A DNA stretch of 64,000 nucleotides from Oegoconia quadripuncta (taxonomy: Eukaryota > Arthropoda > Insecta > Lepidoptera > Autostichidae). Numbering within the stretch: the first letter of the stretch is position 1; each line of letters opens with the position of its first letter. Where the stretch lies: assembly GCA_949316235.1 (NCBI GenBank), contig OX438743.1:17853771-17917770 (forward strand), read 5' to 3'. Below the pieces are notes generated by a model, which was not told the origin of the DNA, searched no databases, and saw nothing but the letters and a program-made list of their open reading frames with translations. Below, in pieces: positions 63,618 through 64,000 of this stretch. The position numbers and the translations under genes were made by a program.

Positions 63618-64000
63618 ATTATATAATTCAGATAAATCAAACCAAGTGTGGTATAAGCTAAATATCTTCGAAGTTTCCATCAAAAGAGTATCTCCTAAAT
63701 CTCCTAGTTTCTTAAATATAAAAAGCCACACTCAAATCAGCTTGCGTATTATTGGGATACATTCGGCCAAAGACACTCAATACATACACATACTCGTTTT
63801 CGTCGGTTGTTACAAATGACATAAATGGACGGGAAAATATATTTGGAGAAAAAGTGATCGAAAAGTGATCGATCCGTAGAGGGCGTTAATTAAATTTTTG
63901 TTTAGTAATGTTGACGAGTGTTTTCAAATAAATAATAATAACAAATAATAAAAGGTATTCATCACATAAAACATAAGCATGCATGAGAATCTGAAATTAC
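63618..64000. other. No gene; decayed repeat
   Basis: AAATATCTTCGAAGTTTCCA, AAAGCCACACTCAAATCAGC resembles the repeat at 40,965-41,110. Nothing else is supportable up to the window end. Confidence 0.35.

Overview
This window looks like non-genic, repeat-dense DNA from an insect, most probably a moth or butterfly (Lepidoptera). It is AT-rich. It carries several tRNA-headed SINE families, debris of Jockey/CR1-like and RTE-like LINEs, many short inverted-repeat (MITE-type) elements and simple repeats. I found no convincing complete host protein gene, rRNA, genuine tRNA gene or CRISPR array. Nearly all long open frames belong to transposable elements. The lepidopteran assignment is an inference from the repeat style, not from a database search.

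Layout. 1-23,600: scattered SINEs, LINE 3' ends and MITEs, including an RTE-like pseudogene piece (1135-1462), a TA-flanked MITE (3069-3442), a terminal-inverted-repeat segment with a GC-rich core (12,799-13,306) and a layered pentanucleotide microsatellite (20,681-20,796). 23,667-25,790: a complete, young-looking mariner/IS630-superfamily transposon with a 353-residue transposase and about 270-bp terminal inverted repeats that differ at only 2 positions by my reading. It sits inside an older dispersed repeat. 26,300-33,400: more SINEs, including a head-to-head SINE pair and a MITE nested in a SINE. 33,420-35,290: an unusual compound block with short GTTGAAT repeats, an unidentified 61-codon frame with a hydrophobic tail, and a 49-bp minisatellite that has an inverted segment. 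35,927-38,197: a 5'-truncated LINE reverse transcriptase whose first catalytic Asp is Asn. 38,360-39,630: a tandem duplication and a second, frameshifted LINE tail.

The most notable feature is at 48,041-53,015. It is an apparently full-length DIRS-type tyrosine-recombinase retrotransposon with gag, RT-RNase H-methylase-like and tyrosine recombinase frames. It has non-identical inverted terminal repeats and an internal complementary region that copies both outer ends. Gag appears to be split by a 351-bp intron with GTAAGT/TAG borders. That intron holds four ACT-GCG-AGT hairpins whose stems show compensatory changes. Pol and recombinase frames each step by -1 and lack their own ATG, and plausible splice acceptors would join them to the same 5' exon.

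53,000-64,000: further SINEs, two more copies of the TA MITE, a MITE nested in a LINE tail, and a second copy of a dispersed repeat also present at 2.2 kb.

Working together: the DIRS element and the mariner-like element each encode what their class needs for mobility (RT plus recombinase; DDD transposase). The SINEs have Pol III box-like heads and would depend on LINE proteins supplied elsewhere. The LINE copies seen here are truncated or mutated.
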